Origin: Pyrus communis
Taxonomy: Eukaryota > Streptophyta > Magnoliopsida > Rosales > Rosaceae
Length of the DNA stretch: 64,000 nt
Assembly: GCF_963583255.1 (NCBI RefSeq)
Contig: NC_084806.1
Coordinates: 17,216,317-17,280,316 of the forward strand
Reading direction: 5' to 3'
The notes below the pieces were generated by a model. The model had not been told where the DNA came from, made no database searches, and saw only the letters and a list, made by a program, of their open reading frames with translations. Each line of letters starts with the position of its first letter. Position 1 is the first letter of the stretch. Made by a program: the position numbers and the translations under genes. Of this stretch, positions 1 to 10,080 are shown in pieces.

Positions 1-2
1 TC

Positions 3-1502
3 ACAAGGAAATGCAATGAGAAAAACAAGATTGCAAGATATAACGCACGACTCGTTGCACAAGGTTTTTCACAAAGACCTGGAATTGATTATGAAGATAC
101 ATACTCTCCTGTAATGGCCGCAATTACGTTCCGTTACTCAATAAATTTGGTGGTTTCAGAAAAACTTGACATGCGACTTATGGATGTCATCATCGCGTAT
201 CTATATGGAGAATTAGATACTGACATATATACAAAAGTCCTAGAAGGACTTAAGTTGCCCGAAGAAACTAACAAACCACGAGGTATGTTCTCAATCAAAT
301 TAAGGCGATCATTATATGGGCTGAAACAATCTGAATGAATGTGGTATAATCGTCTCAGTTAGTATTTGATTAAAGAATGATATACTAACGATGTCATCTA
401 CCCTTGTGTGTTCATTAAGAAATCAAATACTGGATTTGCTATAGTGGCAATATATGTCGATGATATGAACCTCGTTGGAACCCCTGAAGAGCTCAATAAA
501 ACTGCTGCATATCTGAAAAGCGAATTTGAAATGAAAGACCTAGGGAAAACAAAATATTGTCTCGGCCTACAGATCGAGCATTGTGTTAATGGAATTTTGG
601 TCCATCAATCAGCTTACATTGAAAAAATATTGAAGCAATTTGGCATGGACAAGGCTTATCCACTTAGCACCCCAATGGTCATTCATTCTTTGGACATTAA
701 GAAAGATCCATTCTGTCCAAAGGAAGATGATGAACTGGTCCTTGCTCCAAAAGTACCATATTTGAGTGCAATAGGTGCTTTATTGTATTTAGCACAATGT
801 ACTAGACCAGATATAACTTTTTCAGTCAATTTGTTAGCGAGGTGTAGCTTTGCTCCAACAATTCGTCATTGGAAGGGAATCAAAGATGTATTGCGATACC
901 TTCGTGGAACAACAGATATGGGTCTCTTCTACTCAGAGAAATCCACAAATGACCAAATTCTTGTTGGATATGCAGATGCTGGTTTCCTCTCTGATCTGCA
1001 CAAAGCCCGCTCACAAAATGGATATGTGTTCACTAATGGAGATACTGCAATTTCATGGTGATCAACAAAGCAAACATTAGTTGCTACATCTTCCAATCAC
1101 TCGGAAATAATTGCTTTACATGAAGCAAGTCGTGAATGTTCTTGGTTAAGATCAATGATCCATCACATCCGGAATTCATGTGGTCTACCTTGAAAGACAG
1201 ACAATCCAACTATCATCCATGAAGATAATGCAGCCTGTGTTGCCCAAATGAAGGAAGGATTCATCAAGGGCAATAAAACTAAACACATATCTCCAAGATT
1301 TTTCAGTGCATATGTGCTTCAGAAGGCCAAAGTGATTGAGGTCAAACAAATCTGTTCCAACGAAAATTTGGCAAACTTGTTCACCAAATCTCTACCAAAG
1401 TGCACATTTCAGAAGTTAGTACAGGGAATCAGATTACGTCGGCTTACAAATTTGAAGAATGTGGAATCAAGGGGAGATACAATTCAGGGGGAGCATCCAT
1501 AA
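3..1502 (+). pseudogene. copia pol remnant: reverse transcriptase and RNase H
   Basis: One continuous frame runs through this region, broken only by nonsense codons at 336-338, 360-362, 378-380, 1059-1061 and 1191-1193; I see no frameshift. Recognisable parts are the RT N-terminal motif ending in SLYGLKQS (about 310-335), the catalytic YVDDM box (about 450-470), the DLGKTKYCLGLQIEH block (about 540-580) and the LARCSF/RYLRGTTDMG connection. RNase H follows, with GYADAGF, STKQTLVATSS, the EDNAA motif (about 1220) and KTKHISPRF. The C-terminal LANLFTKSLP motif lies near 1370-1390. Lack of frameshifts with five stops suggests decay mainly by point mutation. The protein would copy element RNA into cDNA if intact. 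Confidence 0.93.
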
Positions 1503-1511
1503 TACATGCAT

Positions 1512-1723
1512 GTTGTACTCTTTTTCCTTCGATTAGGATTTTTCCCACTGGGTTTTTCCTATCAAGGTTTTAACGAGGCAACACAAGCATGCTTAACACC
1601 GTATCAACAATCCGGGTAAAAGTTGTACTCTTTTTCCTTCGCTATGGTTTTTTCCCATTGGGTTTTTCCAAGCAAGGTTTTAACGAGGCAACTGATGTTG
1701 ATATGTGGGCATCCAAGGGGGAG
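1512..1723 (+). repeat. duplicated 3' UTR block and polypurine tract of the copia element
   Basis: A roughly 70-bp block beginning GTTGTACTCTTTTTCC occurs at about 1512-1581 and again at 1622-1691. Both copies contain TTTTTCCCAYTGGGTTTTTCC and end near GGTTTTAACGAGGCAAC. A purine-rich tract with a G run (about 1713-1723) directly precedes the TGTTG start of the LTR, as expected for the primer of plus-strand synthesis. Confidence 0.8.
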
Positions 1724-2007
1724 TGTTGTAAACAGTGGGTATGTTTGCCCACATGTATACAGTAAAGATTCATATGCTAAATAGTGCAATTTTTGTAAGT
1801 TTTCAAAGTAGTTGCTCTATAAACAGAGCACTACGAGTGTTCAAAATATATGATACAAAAGCAATAAGAAAAGAAAGATAAGTTAGAATATTTTCAGTAT
1901 CCTCTTATTTCTCTCTAATTTGCAATCATTATTGTGTAATATTTTGCAACAACCTCGCTCCTATCCCTAGCAAAGATTATTTCTTTAACTTTTGCTTATT
2001 TATAACA
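1724..2007 (+). repeat. 3' LTR of the truncated copia element
   Basis: The segment starts TGTTGTAAAC directly after the polypurine tract and ends TTTATAACA, giving TGTT...AACA termini. Its length of 284 bp fits small copia LTRs. No partner LTR is inside the window, so the target-site duplication cannot be tested. It lies about 650 bp upstream of the TATA box of the receptor kinase. Confidence 0.85.
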
Positions 2008-3013
2008 CCCACAAAATTATGATGATAATTTAGTAAGAACAAATTTATCTCTATTAGACCCAAAATCGATGCTGCTAATATTGCAGACGAAACGTTTGGT
2101 TTGGAAACTTGGTAAAAGAGAAAACGTTATTGCATACATGGATGGGAGAGAGAAAGAGATTGAAAATTGAAATGTAACTGAAGCCTGAAGTCCAGAAAAA
2201 GGTTTTGAATCTGGAAAATACGTGAAAGATAGTAAGCATTGTCCATGGGGAGTGTCTGTTTGCGAATTTTAATTAAGTAATGGTGTTGGCTTCAGATTGA
2301 GAGAAAAACAACACTGACTTGGAGTTGGAGCTAGCTAACGGCTCTCCTCACTTTTTGCTCTAATGGAGTCAAAAAACAACATTAAAATAATAAAACACCT
2401 TATTTCGTATCATCTCGTGCACAGTTGCATACACACTACAGTGAAGATATACAACAACAACAACCATTTTCTTATTAAGTGAGATCGGCTGTATGAATTT
2501 TAGAATATCATTACGCTTGGTTATGTACCACGTCTCCTCCTAGCTAACTACAATGAAGAAATATATATAAACAAAATATTAATATAATCTAATTTCATGG
2601 GTCTCTGCCTTCTTGTGTCTCCCTTAACCTGCGCGTGAACCCACCAAGCAACCCCTCCAATTTTCTATAAATATATAATCTCTTAAGAGAGAGAGAGAGG
2701 TGTGGGGTGGTGGTGCAGGAGGATGGTGGAGGTGCAGTGTTTGTTGATCTCAAGGCAGTGGGTTGGTTTGTTTATTTGGTTTTAAGGTGCTTTCTTTGTG
2801 TTCTGTGCTTTGCTTTGGGTAGTGTAGTTGTAGAAAACTAGAAGTTTAGTAGTTTACTGCTTGAGTTCAAACCAAGAAAGCTAAAACACACACACACAAA
2901 CCAGAGAGAGGAGAGAGAGAAACCTAGAGAGATAAAGAAACAAAGAGAGACAGAGGGGGCTGCAAAACCCAAATGATGCAAACCCGAGAAGAAAGGTTTG
3001 GAAATTGAGGCAA
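2008..3013 (+). promoter_or_regulatory. upstream region, TATA box and inferred 5' UTR of the receptor kinase gene
   Basis: A TATA-box-like element, TCTATAAATATATA, lies at 2664-2677, so transcription would start near 2700. The inferred leader of about 310 bp is rich in GA and CA repeats (GA run near 2688-2699, ACACAC near 2887-2898, GAGA near 2903-2950), common in plant receptor-kinase leaders. Between 2008 and 2660 I see no gene. No intron in the leader was recognised. The transcription start is inferred from the TATA position only. Confidence 0.55.
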
Positions 3014-6000
3014 ATGTCTACAGTGCTGCCGCCCAGCTCGAGGCAATCCTTCCCCATCTTCTACACCTCCTCCTCCTCCCACTCTTCTGTTTTTCTCTGT
3101 CTCACCCTATTTTTACTCTACACACCCACCTTTGCTTCTGCCGCAAACCCCGAAGCCACCCTTCTCTTCTCCTGGCTCCATTCCTCTGCTTCGCCGCCAC
3201 CTTCCTTCTTCTCCAACTGGAACCTCCTCCACCCCAATCCATGCAACTGGTCCTCCATAACATGTTCCCCTCAAGGCCACGTCACCGAAATCACAATCCA
3301 ATACATCCCTCTCCAGCTTCCACTTCCAACCAGTCTCTCCGCCTTTCCCTCCCTCCGAAAACTCACCATTTCAGGTGCCAATCTCACCGGAACCATCCCC
3401 GCCGACATCGGTGAATGCACCGAGCTGCAAGTCATCGACCTCAGCTCAAACTGTCTGGTGGGTTCAATCCCGCCCAGCGTTTCGAGGCTCCGAAATCTCC
3501 AAGACTTGATCTTGAACTCCAATCAGCTCACTGGGAAAATCCCAGTTGAGCTTGGCACCTGCATTGGACTAAAAAACCTCCTTCTCTTCGACAACCAGCT
3601 AACCGGGTCGATTACGGCGGCGCTCGGGAAGCTCACCAGCCTTGCAGTTCTGAGAGCAGGAGGTAACAAATACATTGGTGGGAAAATCCCAGAGGAGCTC
3701 GGAGGCTGCAGCAATTTGACTGTCTTGGGGTTGGCTGACACCCAAGTTTCAGGCGCTTTGCCTGCCTCATTGGGTAAGCTTAGCCATCTCCACACCCTGT
3801 CTATTTACACCACAATGATCTCCGGCGAAATCCCACCTGAAATAGGTAACTGCTCTGAGCTTGTCAACTTGTTTCTTTACGAAAATAGCCTCTCCGGTTC
3901 AATTCCACCGGAGCTTGGTAAGCTTAAGAAGCTGGAGCAGTTGTTATTATGGCAAAATAGTCTTTCTGGTCCAATCCCAGAAGAGATTGGGAATTGTAGC
4001 AGCTTGAGAATGATTGATTTTTCTCTAAATGCTTTGTCTGGTACTATACCTTTGTCTTTGGGAGGTTTATCGAATCTTGAGGAGTTTATGATTAGTGACA
4101 ACAATGTCACCGGTTCGATCCCTTCCAACCTTTCTAATTTGACGAACCTGATGCAGCTGCAGCTCGACACGAATCAGATCTCCGGTTTGATTCCACCGGA
4201 GATTGGGATGTTGTCGAAACTGACTGTTCTTTTCGCTTGGCAAAACCAGCTTGAAGGAAGCATTCCTTCAACTCTGACTAGCTGTAGCAGTCTCCAAGCA
4301 CTAGACTTGTCACACAATTCGCTCACCGGTACCATTCCTGCCGGCTTGTTTCAGCTCAAAAACCTCACAAAGCTTCTTTTGATTTCGAATGACATTTCGG
4401 GTTTGATTCCACCAAGTATTGGCAACTGCAGCTCTCTGGTTCGGCTGCGGCTTGGGAACAACATGATTGCTGGTGGGATTCCGAAAGCAATTGGAGACCT
4501 TAGGAGCTTAAACTTTCTTGACCTGTCTGGGAACAGCCTTTCTGGGCAAGTGCCTGATGAGATTGGGAGTTGCACAGAGCTACAGATGATAGACTTGAGC
4601 AACAATACTTTGGAAGGTCCCCTGCCTAACGCGTTGTCATCACTATCAGGACTTCAAGTCTTGGATGTTTCGGTTAATCAGTTTTCGGGGCAGATACCAG
4701 CAAGCTTGGCTCGTCTTGTTTCGTTGAACAAGCTTATTTTGAGCAGGAACTTGTTCTCTGGAATGATACCTACATCGCTTGGCCTGTGTTCGAGTCTCCA
4801 ATTGCTTGATCTTAGCAGCAACAAGCTCACTGGCTCAATCCCCGTGGAGCTTGGGAGGATTGAAGCCCTTGAAATCGCGCTAAATTTGAGCTGCAATGCA
4901 CTCTCAGGCCCCATCCCACCTCAAGTATCAGCACTAACCAAGCTTTCAATACTAGACCTTTCACATAACCAGCTTGATGGGGACTTGAGTCCACTTGCAG
5001 AGCTCAATAATCTTGTCTCTCTTAATGTGTCATATAACAAACTCAGTGGCTACCTTCCAGACAACCAGCTTTTTAGACAGTTGTTACCAATGGATTTGGC
5101 TGGAAACAAAGGCCTTTGCTCTTCAAATCGTGACTCATGCTTCCTGAGTGATGTTGGCCGCACAGGACTAACAAGAAATCAAAATGAAATAAGGCGGTCA
5201 CGCAGGCTTAAGCTAGCAATTGCATTGCTGATCACCCTGACCGTTGCAATGGTGGTTTTGGGGATCCTTGCAGTGATTAGAGCGCGAAGAGCTATCAGAG
5301 ATGATGACGAATCAGAATTGGGGAACTTGTGGGCTTGGCAGTTCACTCCATTCCAGAAGCTAAATTTCTCGGTTGAGAAAGTGCTTAGATGCCTGGTGGA
5401 TGTCAATGTAATTGGAAAAGGATGTTCTGGGGTTGTGTATCGCGCTGATATGGACAATGGCGAAGTCATTGCAGTGAAGAAGCTCTGGCCAGCAACAGTT
5501 GCTGCAGACAACGGATGTTGTAATGATGAAAAATGTGGAGTTCACGATTCATTCTCAGCGGAGGTCAAAACACTTGGCTCAATACGTCACAAGAACATTG
5601 TTCGGTTCTTGGGTTGTTGCTGGAATAAGAACACAAGATTGCTCATGTACGATTACATGCCTAATGGAAGCTTGGGAAGTATTCTACATGAGAGGACAGG
5701 GCATGCCCTTGAATGGGAAGTTCGGTACCAAATTTTGTTGGGTGCAGCTCAAGGCATTGCCTATTTGCACCATGATTGTGTACCTCCAATTGTTCACAGG
5801 GATATCAAGGCCAATAACATCCTCATTGGCCTTGAGTTTGAGCCTTACATTGCTGATTTTGGCCTAGCCAAACTCGTTGATGATGGCGATTTCGCTCTAT
5901 CCTCCAACACAGTTGCTGGTTCCTATGGCTATATTGCTCCTGGTAAGTGATATTATAATCACATACAGCTTAATCCGTATATATGTCTCTTAAGTCTTAC

Positions 6001-6742
6001 TATGATTACTTTGTTAGTGGTCTAATCACAAACAATCATGTGATGTTAATGTTTTCTTTAAGTAAAATTTTGCATAAATTGGACCCGTTAGAAAATTTTA
6101 ATAAAAAATAAAGCTGGGCGGACACTAAACAGACAACAAGGGGACCTATTTCCCATTCCTATTAACTTGTAAGTACGTGATTTGAACCAATTAGTTAACT
6201 TAACTTACTTCCCCTTTTCAGAATATGGATACATGATGAAGATCACAGAGAAGAGCGATGTTTATAGCTATGGAGTTGTTGTATTGGAAGTCTTGACAGG
6301 GAAGCAACCAATAGATCCAACAATACCAGAGGGGCAACATGTAGTGGATTGGGTAAGACAGAAGAGGGGAAGCATTGAAGTCCTCGACCCAAGCCTCATA
6401 TCGAGACCCGAATCGGAGATAGAGGAAATGATGCAGGCATTAGGCATAGCCTTGTTGTGTGTAAACTCAACCCCTGATGAAAGACCAACCATGAAAGATG
6501 TGGCAGCAATGCTAAAGGAAGTCAAACATGAGAGGGAGGAGTATGCCAAGGTTGATATGCTCCTCAAAGGTTCGCCCACAAATGACACTCGCGAAAATAA
6601 GAACCCTAATGGAGTTTTGGCAACCTCATCATCAGCAGCAATGAAAAGCTTGTTCGCAAAAAGCAACAACACAATTTTTTCTGCATCCACATTGCTTTAC
6701 TCATCATCCTTCTCTAGTGCCAATAAAATGGGGTTCAAGTGA
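3014..6742 (+). CDS. RGI2-like: LRR receptor-like serine/threonine kinase, RGF/GLV peptide receptor (RGI/RGFR) clade
   Basis: The coding sequence joins 3014-5942 and 6222-6742 (1149 aa). The first ATG in frame is at 3014. Residues 26-41 form a signal-peptide core. An LRR N-cap with NPCNW and more than 20 plant-type LRRs (LxGxIP) fill about 95-680. A membrane helix lies at about 732-757. The kinase has a glycine loop I800-V807, lysine K822 in AVKK, HRD at 928-930 and DFG at 948-950, so it looks catalytically competent and of the RD type. The motif RAGG (214-217) matches the RxGG signature that RGF receptors use to bind the sulfated tyrosine of root meristem growth factor peptides. Length and wording match Arabidopsis At3g24240/At5g48940 from memory. 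Inferred role: plasma-membrane receptor in root meristem or immune peptide signalling. Paralogue identity within the clade is not settled. Confidence 0.95.
5943..6221 (+). other. intron of the receptor kinase gene (279 bp, phase 1)
   Basis: The donor is CCTG|GTAAGT and the acceptor is TTTTCAG|AATATGG. Joining them restores the kinase APE motif at residues 975-977, the glutamate codon being split after its first base. A single intron inside the activation segment is typical of this receptor clade. Without splicing the frame ends six bases into the intron. Confidence 0.95.
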
Positions 6743-6900
6743 TTAGTTAATTATGTGATATACAGCTAATTAAGCGAAAGATTGTGATTTTTTGTTTAGT
6801 TTCTTCAGTTTCAAACTCCATTGTGTCATTGATGTATAGAAGAAAAGGTTTGACATTTGTTATAACCAAGTGCAGAGCATCAAATAAAGCCAACAGTTGT
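6743..6900 (+). terminator. probable 3' UTR and polyadenylation signal of the receptor kinase gene
   Basis: After the TGA at 6740-6742 there is an AT-rich stretch with an AATAAA hexamer at 6883-6888. The cleavage site would then fall near 6900-6915. This is inferred from the hexamer only. Confidence 0.45.
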
Positions 6901-7815
6901 AGGCTTGGATTTTAAGTAAATTTTGTCGATCATGTGCATCCAGGTTTAAATAGTCTTGAATGCACAATATTTGTCATGGGAGATTTTTAGTTATCACCAG
7001 TTGTATGTCCCTTTACGCCTTTCCCTTATAAACACAATCACAATCACGTGACGAGCAACATAAACACATTAATATACAACCGATTACAGAGTAGAGCACA
7101 TTCACTCAGATAAGAGAATGCTCGAACAAGGACAGCATCTAGGAAAACAGTCCAGGAGAAATCAATGCCCTGAAATCATTTTTTTTGGTCGAAAGTGTCC
7201 TGAAATCTTAAAGAATGATGAAGAGAAAGATGATTCATGATTTGACCAATCAAAATTCTGTAGGGTGGATCCCAGTATGAGGTGGGAGTGTGTGATTGCT
7301 TGCATGTGTGGTAGTGGTACAATAATGGGGGTAGCCTGGGACTGGACTTTATAATGCACCTTTCCTCATTCCCTAGTTGGTAATTAGTTTGAAAGAATTG
7401 ATTCCTAAATTTGCACTCAAGAGTACCTTTCCGGAGATCTTAGACTGCGACTGCTGCGCTGCTTTTACGTATACATCACTTTCTACGATTGCAGAACAAA
7501 TTTTCTTTGCCATGTGTATCTAAATTCAAATGGTCTAGTGCAACCTTTTGGTTCAATATAATCTAGGAAAATATACACAAATGAATCCGATTATATACTT
7601 TTAGTCGAGAATACAAACCAGAAGGACACTAAGACGTTGCAATGAGGACTAGAAGCTTTATAAGTGGTTCTATTTGTCTGTACTGTCACTATGATCTATT
7701 ATCTTGAGTACCAAGAAACCAGTAGGCTGACTGCCAGGACAAATTGTGCATCATTCTTATTATCTATGAACAATTTTACACTTGCCACTAGCTTTTTTTG
7801 GTTGAAGAATTAGGT

Positions 7816-7846
<31 letters not shown>

Positions 7847-8374
7847 TAGTACATGTGAATGGCTTTTAAAAGACACAAGATTGACAGTTTGAACACCACT
7901 CCTATATAAAAGCAGAACAAAATTGACAATACGGACACATAATGCACTGAATCAAGCAATTACAATTAGGAACAGTCCTGCTTAAGATGCAAAACATCTG
8001 GTAAAATATACAAAAAGATGTATCCTTTAACGGGGTGTTTGTTACACCGGAATGGATTGGACGGACTAATTTTAGCTAGTGAATCGATTGGACTGGTAAA
8101 GTATGAAACAGGAACCAAAGAACAGCAGATGAACTATCAATTGCAGTTTTAATTGGCTGATGAAAAATGATAAAAAAAAAATCTAGACATACGGAATGAA
8201 AACTGAAAGCATGATTTGTATGTCATCACATGGTGATTGGTGAGGGGTCACAAGTCGCATATTATCTTCGAAAAAGTGATGCCACTGATTAAAATCTAGT
8301 GACTGTTTGATTGTGATACTCTTTATGGTGAAGCAAGGACCAAGAAAAGCTCCTCGAAACTCTAATTTCATGTA
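6901..8374. other. intergenic DNA with a GA microsatellite
   Basis: No gene is supported here. A GA dinucleotide run of about 28 bp lies near 7815-7843. The 5 bp TGAGT at 8375-8379 are the left target-site duplication of the copia element that follows. Confidence 0.6.
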
Positions 8375-8379
8375 TGAGT

Positions 8380-9222
8380 TGTTAGAACCAATCAAATATC
8401 AATCATAATATATATATATATATATAATAATAATTACACAGTTTAATACGAATTACAATTTCACTATATATACAATCTACTAGAATACGAATAATTAATA
8501 AAATTGCATATAAAATCACAACAATAATCACTGACTTGATTTCGAAAGATAGAGGCTTGCAGTAGCAATCTCCTAAGACAGAAATACGCCCTTAAATAGT
8601 TCACAGACGTCTATCTTGCATGATACAACTATCTAACCCAAGTTCTTGCACTCGAACTTGGATTCTTGGTGAATTTGCTATGTGAAGGATCAAAGAGAGA
8701 GCGATGGACTTGTTTTCTTCGTTTTTGATATCACAACCATATATATAATGGCATTTTTGCAACAATTATGGCTATTATGCAACTATCTAACCCAAGTTCT
8801 TGCACTCGAACTTGGATTCTTGGCAAATTTGCTATGTGTTTCTCTGTGAAGGATCAAAGAGAGAGTGATGGAACTGTGTTCTTTGTTTTTTGAAATCACA
8901 ACCATATATATATAATGGCGTTTTTGCAATAGTTATGGCTATTCATTCTTATCTTTTCACAAAGGAGGTAACTGTCTTTTGTAAACAGTCTTATCCTTTC
9001 GAACAAAACTGAATCCCAAGGCTCATCTTTAAGATTTAATATATATACCCAAACCTTCCAAGTCCAAGGCCCAAGGTCCATGGCTTTAGCCCAATTCCTT
9101 TCAAACAATAAGTGAGTGAATTCACTCATAAAGAGTAATGAGGGAGAGTTTATGGTCGATGTGGGACAATGGTCCCTCACAAGTTCCAACAATACCCCAC
9201 ATTTTCTATTCAAACTCTAGCA
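8380..9222 (-). repeat. 3' LTR of the copia element (843 bp)
   Basis: It shares its whole length with 13769-14532 apart from an internal tandem duplication: a block starting ACAACTATCTAACCCAAG at about 8625 is repeated with changes from about 8777. A TA-rich microsatellite at about 8408-8428 occupies the place where the other LTR has a CA run. On the minus strand the purine-rich GAATAGAAAATGTGGGG motif lies just inside the LTR start. Confidence 0.9.
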
Positions 9223-10080
9223 ATATGCCACATTTGAATAGAAAATAAGATATTAACTAAATTAGTAACGTCTTTCTTTCCAGAGAACATAGATATGATA
9301 CGCATCGGGATAGGTGTCTTTTGGACTTGAACCTTCTCTAGTGAGTACTCATCGGATTTACCTAATGAAGCAGTGAATTTAATATCTTGAACTAATCATT
9401 CTTAGTAGTAAATTGAAACAATAAGTATCACACATATCACATCTTGGCACACTTCAAATTCATACGGTTGTGCTCATTTTGGTCTTGAACATATCCTGAT
9501 TTCATGAGACCTCTAGAGAATTGTAGCCATAACAATTCTCAAAGATGCAACCTCACATCAATCTCATATAGGTAATGCTAATCAAGAATATATGTTCTAT
9601 TCATCTTGACCATAAGATATTAGCATTATTAAGAATAATGATTCACCATCTTCGTCTTACAGGCAACACACTATTTTCCATCATAGGAATGAGTAAAGAT
9701 TGTGTGTTTCTTACCTTGAGTTTTCCTCAACTAGTTTGTCTATTGAACCTAGACCATGGAATCTCCAATTAGCTAGTTTAGGTTTCCATCAAGTTATAAC
9801 TCATTGAGTTGGCTTTAAACCCATTGCCCTCGATGTAAATGCCACTTAATCCTTAGGCCTTTTGTCAAAGGATCTTCTCCCTTAGATTTAATATAGTTAA
9901 TGGAAATAGTTCCATTCTTGAGTGTTGTCTAATGGTTCTATGTCATCGCCTTATATGTCTTGACTTCCCATTATACTCAGTGTTTTTGGCTTGACCTTGT
10001 GCAGCCATACTGCCACAATGTATACATACTGTAGTCACAAGCTTAGGCCATAATGGAATATCTTCTAAAAAATGTTTAAG
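9223..10080 (-). other. end of pol and 3' untranslated region of the copia element
   Basis: This stretch lies between the RNase H remnant and the 3' LTR. The right part still reads as the degraded C-terminal tail of RNase H; the left part has no coding signal. The polypurine-like tract (minus-strand CAAATGTGGCATAT) lies at 9223-9236, next to the LTR. Confidence 0.6.

Larger units (their letters stand above)
1..2007 (+). mobile_element. 3' part of a Ty1/copia LTR retrotransposon, truncated by the window edge
   Basis: The order is that of a copia element read left to right: reverse transcriptase, RNase H, 3' untranslated region, polypurine tract (about 1713-1723) and 3' LTR (1724-2007). Gag, protease, integrase and the 5' LTR must lie to the left of the window. 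The coding part has several stop codons, so the copy is not autonomous. It is a close relative of the copia element at 31.7-45.3 kb, since both share the same reverse-transcriptase wording around the YxDD box. It sits immediately upstream of the receptor kinase promoter and in the same orientation. Confidence 0.93.

Noticed and set aside
2998..3013. Starts for the receptor kinase upstream of 3014, in two frames
   Set aside because: The upstream candidates are TTG codons; the first in-frame ATG is at 3014 and leads directly into the signal peptide.
3113..5867. Open frames of 60-122 codons on both strands across the kinase gene
   Set aside because: They are shadows of the LRR and kinase coding sequence; none has an own motif.
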